A stretch of DNA of 64,000 bases from Clytia hemisphaerica (taxonomy: Eukaryota; Cnidaria; Hydrozoa; Leptothecata; Clytiidae): assembly GCA_902728285.1 (NCBI GenBank), contig CACVBU010000346.1, positions 537,070 through 601,069 of the forward strand, read 5' to 3'. Below the pieces are notes generated by a model. It did not search any database. It was not told the DNA's origin and was given only the letters and a program-made list of their open reading frames with translations. Positions within the stretch are counted from its first letter, which is position 1. Each line of letters begins with the position of its first letter. This document shows, piece by piece, positions 60,471-64,000 of the stretch. The position numbers and the translations under genes are program-made.

Positions 60471-61131
60471 CTAAAGAAAATTTATTCAAAATACAAGATT
60501 TACGCTATCGCTAGTACGTCTGTGTATCGGTTTTGAAAACTTGCACAGTATAATGTCTATAGCTCCAATGTTCATCAAGGGAAAAGGAATTCATTAGCTA
60601 TATGGAGCGGTTTGAGTTATATAGATGGGTAATGTTCTACAGTACCTCTGCTATAATGAAGGGGTCATTCGTAATTAGATGTTTGAGTTATGAAGTTTAT
60701 ATTGCAGTATAGTTGCATTTTGATAATTTGCGGCAGTAATAAAGTAGCGTACATATAGCGCTATGGTATTTAGTAAGTAAATTTCAAATTAATCACAAGT
60801 AAATTCTCAAAACCCTTTATCACAGACCCACTGGGTCACCGGTGGGGAAAAATAACCTATATTTTCAGTTCCATTAGAAAATTGACTTCGATTACATCCC
60901 AATTTAAAATTCAATAGAAAAAATTACAGACAACAAAAATAGCCACTGGATTTTTTTACCTGAGAACAATAGGGTTTCAATCCCCATTGGGATTTGGGAA
61001 GAAATTTTCATCCCCATTTTGACATTTTGATAAAGTAAAACCCAAAGTTATTCTAACCTTACACTAACAGTGCCTAACAGTATCATTATTAGAGGTTTTT
61101 ATAAAAATTTATTTTGTAATAATTGTTTATT

Positions 61132-61453
61132 ACACCCCTGTCTCAGTGCCCCGGTGGCCTGATTTCAGTACATGATTTTTTGCAGTACATGGTTTCAGTA
61201 CATGATTTTTTCCTACGTCACTGCAGTAATCAAATTTTTATTGCGCTCATTTGTGAATTGAGATATAAATTGAATAAAGACAGCGACAATAAAAAACAGT
61301 TCTTGAATTCCCAAGCCATTTAGGATGATTACAAATGAGTGCAATAAAAATTTGATTACTGCAGTGACGTAGGAAAAAATCATGTACTGAAACCATGTAC
61401 TGAAAAAAATCATGTACTGAAATCAGGCCACCGGGGCACTGAGACAGGGGTGT
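61132..61453. mobile_element. 322-bp hairpin element with CAGTACATG words, only in the right arm
   Basis: The ends are ACACCCCTGTCTCAGTGCC and GGCACTGAGACAGGGGTGT, flanked by TTTATT at 61126-61131 and 61454-61459. TCAGTACATGATTTTTT recurs in each arm. It is absent from the matching place in the left arm, so it inserted after the inverted duplication arose. Confidence 0.88.
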
Positions 61454-62339
61454 TTTATTGGCTTTGGCCAGAAATTTGGAATACTTTAAGAATCCTCATC
61501 GTGCATTTTGAATAGCTAAATTAAAACGATATCTTAAATGAGTGAGGGATTTTCAAAACTATATTCTTCAATTTGTCAACACTTTCAACAACTATCATAA
61601 AAAACGGAGTTTGGAATAGGAGTTTTGGAAAAACCCTTTACTCACAAACAACAGTCAAACGACGAACAAATGATGTGAAAAAACAACCATAAAAAGTCCC
61701 GTTGCTCACCAACATTCAAACAACGAATGAACAACGGTGGGGAAAAAAAATTAATTGCCTGTTGTTCGTCGACACCACAAACAACGAGTGAACAACGCTA
61801 AAAATCATTTTTAAAAATACTGTTGTTCACCGACGCTCGAACAACGAGTGAACAACAGTGTAAAAAAAGCTTCGAAAAAAGCGTTGTTCACCGACACTTG
61901 AACAACGGGTGAACAACATAGGGAAAAAGTTTTGAGGAAAGCGTTGTTCACTGACATTCGAACAACGGGTGAACGACAGGTTAAAAAAAAAATTCGAAAA
62001 GAGCGTTGCTCACCGACACTAACCCATCGACTAAGTGTTGATTGCTAAAATGAACTTTTTGACTGTTGATCATCGACGGGTAACAACGGGTTTTCGACGC
62101 CTAGCGTCGATGATCAACGACTAAACTACGCAGATGTCCCCGAGCGACGGATAATGGGTTAGCAGTGAAGTCTACAATAAAGTCTTTAAGCAAAATGAAT
62201 TTCAAGTTTTTCACTTTTTTCAAAAATTCATAATGGCGTCTTCAAAAATCGCTTTTTAGCAAAAAAAAATCATATTTATCAAAAAATAGCATTTTTTAAG
62301 GCAAGCTTCTATACAAACTGAGTTTAAATGCTCACTGAA

Positions 62340-63120
62340 ATTTTTTATGCAGTGATAGTATTCTGGAGATACTCCAGGGAAATCAAAATCATTTGTGTCT
62401 GTGATGCGTCTATGTCCGCCATTATGGGAAATAAAATCCCTGCTAAGAGCCATTTTTCAGGCAAAAACCCAAATTTGAACTGAAAAAATCTATAAAATGA
62501 CATTAGACATGGGCCCGAATTTTCTTGCAGTGATAGTATTCTGGAAATATTGCAGGAAAATCAAAATCATCTGGGTTTGGGATTTGGGTATATCCACCAT
62601 TTTTGAACTGAAATTCCTGCTAAAACGCAATATTTCAAGCAAAAGTCCCATTTTTGACTGGGAAAATCTTAAAAATGGCAATAAACATGAACCTAAAATC
62701 TTTTTGCAGTGATAGCCTTCTGGAACTGTCTGGAAATACTCCAGGGAAATCAAAATCCTTTGGGTTTAGGATAAGGGTATGTCCGCTATTATGGAATTGA
62801 AATATGTGCTAATACTGGCTAAAATGCAACATTTCAAGCAAAAACTCCATTTTTGACTAAAAACTGCTCTGAAATGGAGATAGATATGGACCCAAATTTC
62901 TTTGAAGTGATAGTATTCTGTGAATTCTCCTGGGAAAACAAACGCATTTGAGTCTGGGATTTGTTTACATCCACTATTATAGAAATAAAATTCCTGCTAA
63001 ATCTGGCTAAAATGCAACTTCTCAAGCAAAAACCCAATTTTTGACTAAAAACCTTTCTAGAATGGCACTAGTTTTGGGCCCATAATCTTTTTGCAGTGAT
63101 AGTGTTCTGTAAATACTCCA
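62340..63120. repeat. About 185-bp satellite-like tandem repeat, 4-5 copies
   Basis: GCAGTGATAGTATTCTG or close variants occur at about 62350, 62526, 62706, 62904 and 63092. Each is followed by CTCCAGGGAAATCAAAATC-type sequence, a TCCGCCATTATGG block and TTTCAAGCAAAAACCC. Copies are diverged. Confidence 0.88.
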
Positions 63121-63184
63121 GGGGTAAAAACTATTTAGGTATAAGATGTCTCTGGGACAACAATTTTTGGATTTTGAGGCCAGT

Positions 63185-63770
63185 CAGGGGGGGGCACGCA
63201 GTTACTACAAGACAGTATGACACTTACTACCGTGGTGGTACTGTATTCAGAAGTTATGAAAACAGTTACTACACAGTGTAGTAACTGCTGTTTGGGGGTG
63301 GTGCCAAACACTAAAACTAGCACTTTTGGTGTAGTAAGTGCTTATATTTTAATTCTTTTTAAAGAACTTTCAAAATTTTTTACAAAAAATGAATTTTTTT
63401 GTGGAAAAATTCTTTGTTAAAAAAAATATTTTTGTTATAAATGGACGAAAAAAAAGAAATTTTTCTTCAGACCCAACTGGAAATTATATGCTTTCCCTAA
63501 TATCATTAAAGTTCTCACAGCTGTTAACCAAGTAAATTAAAAAAAAATCTAGCACAAAAAGGCTTTAGGTTGAAAATCATCGCAATTAGTTAATTTCGAG
63601 CATTGTTTTTGAAATATCACTCAAAAAAAACAGGTGGTACCTGGAAATCTTTTCTGAAAACAGTTACTACCAAGGTGTAGTAACTGCAAAGGGTGGTGGT
63701 CCTGAAAAAAAGTGTTGAAAAAGCACTTACTACACATCATGTCTTGTAGTAACTGCGTGCCCCCCCCCTG
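63185..63770. mobile_element. CAGGGGGGGG-ended element with CAGTTACTAC words
   Basis: The ends are CAGGGGGGGGCACGCAG and CTGCGTGCCCCCCCCTG, flanked by GGCCAGT at 63178-63184 and 63771-63777. CAGTTACTAC/GTAGTAACTG and the CACTTACTAC variant occur about nine times. hAT-like ends. Confidence 0.87.
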
Positions 63771-64000
63771 GGCCAGTTCGTATATAATATTTCATGCCAA
63801 AATCCAATCTTTTTTTGACGGTGGAAATGTATGTGGGCTATATATAAAGAATTGTTGAGTGGAATAAAATTTTTGCTATAATTTGTTTCAACTAGTATTT
63901 CTAAATTAAAGGATTGTAAATTCATATTCTTTGTTTCATGTAACATACAAAATATTTAGTCAATTATGACGTATTGGATGGAAATATGTAGCACTTTAAC
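63771..64000. other. Non-coding end of window
   Basis: AT-rich sequence without a recognised gene or repeat. Confidence 0.4.

Larger units (their letters stand above)
56747..62167. mobile_element. 5.4-kb inverted duplication with CACTGCTAACCC ends
   Basis: The left end is CACTGCTAACCCATTATCCG and the right end is the complement, ending at 62167. The left arm (about 56747-57835) is matched by 61620-62167 plus 60190-60480 on the right, the right arm being split by about 1.1 kb of extra sequence. Both arms contain a ~60-bp tandem repeat and two mirrored candidate exons. The centre (57840-60180) has no recognised gene. No direct target duplication is visible outside the ends. Confidence 0.85.

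Noticed and set aside
61670-62000. CRISPR-like array of regularly spaced repeats
   Set aside because: The ~60-bp periodicity is a eukaryotic tandem repeat mirrored at 56930-57245, with repetitive spacers and no cas genes.

Overview
This is an AT-rich (roughly one-third GC, by eye), intron-rich nuclear segment from an invertebrate animal. Five conserved animal genes with GT-AG introns sit in a landscape dominated by transposons, foldback elements and small inverted-repeat elements. A BEL/Pao LTR retroelement and a jockey/CR1-like LINE also point to an animal. A cnidarian or another early-branching invertebrate seems most likely, but nothing in the window fixes the phylum. There are no bacterial features or CRISPR arrays.

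Layout: 1-5204 holds the 3' part of a decayed BEL/Pao element with its probable 3' LTR. 5205-11325 is non-coding and includes a 746-bp hairpin. 11326-17862 (+) is a complete 10-exon KCTD9 orthologue of 401 codons. 21969-29573 (-) is NT5DC1, convergent with KCTD9; eleven coding exons are found and the last short exon is missing. 30134-34989 is a 5'-truncated LINE lying between an inverted-repeat pair and split by two later insertions. 35-41 kb is inverted-repeat elements with clear target-site duplications. 41447-48441 (-) is AFG1L (11 exons, 458 codons), followed on the same strand by TMEM242 (49949-50642, 2 exons) and an RCC1-repeat gene (51110-52887, 2 exons). 52.9-64 kb is repeats, including an 800-bp tandem duplication full of AAGTATACTT words, a 5.4-kb inverted duplication with mirrored candidate exons, and a ~185-bp satellite.

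The exon models were built by joining splice sites and checking phase across every junction. KCTD9, AFG1L, TMEM242 and the RCC1 gene each sum to a whole number of codons. AFG1L and TMEM242 are both mitochondrial in other animals. KCTD9 is a substrate-adaptor-type BTB protein and NT5DC1 a HAD-superfamily protein. Nothing suggests that the five form one pathway.

The main novelty is in the repeats. Many inverted-repeat elements carry a short word that is reiterated inside that copy and differs from copy to copy, and in one family the internal word matches the inner edge of that copy's own terminal repeat. One 1.1-kb element with a perfect 9-bp target duplication landed in the last codons of TMEM242, and its terminal repeat now supplies the stop codon. 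A second element begins at the splice donor of an NT5DC1 exon.
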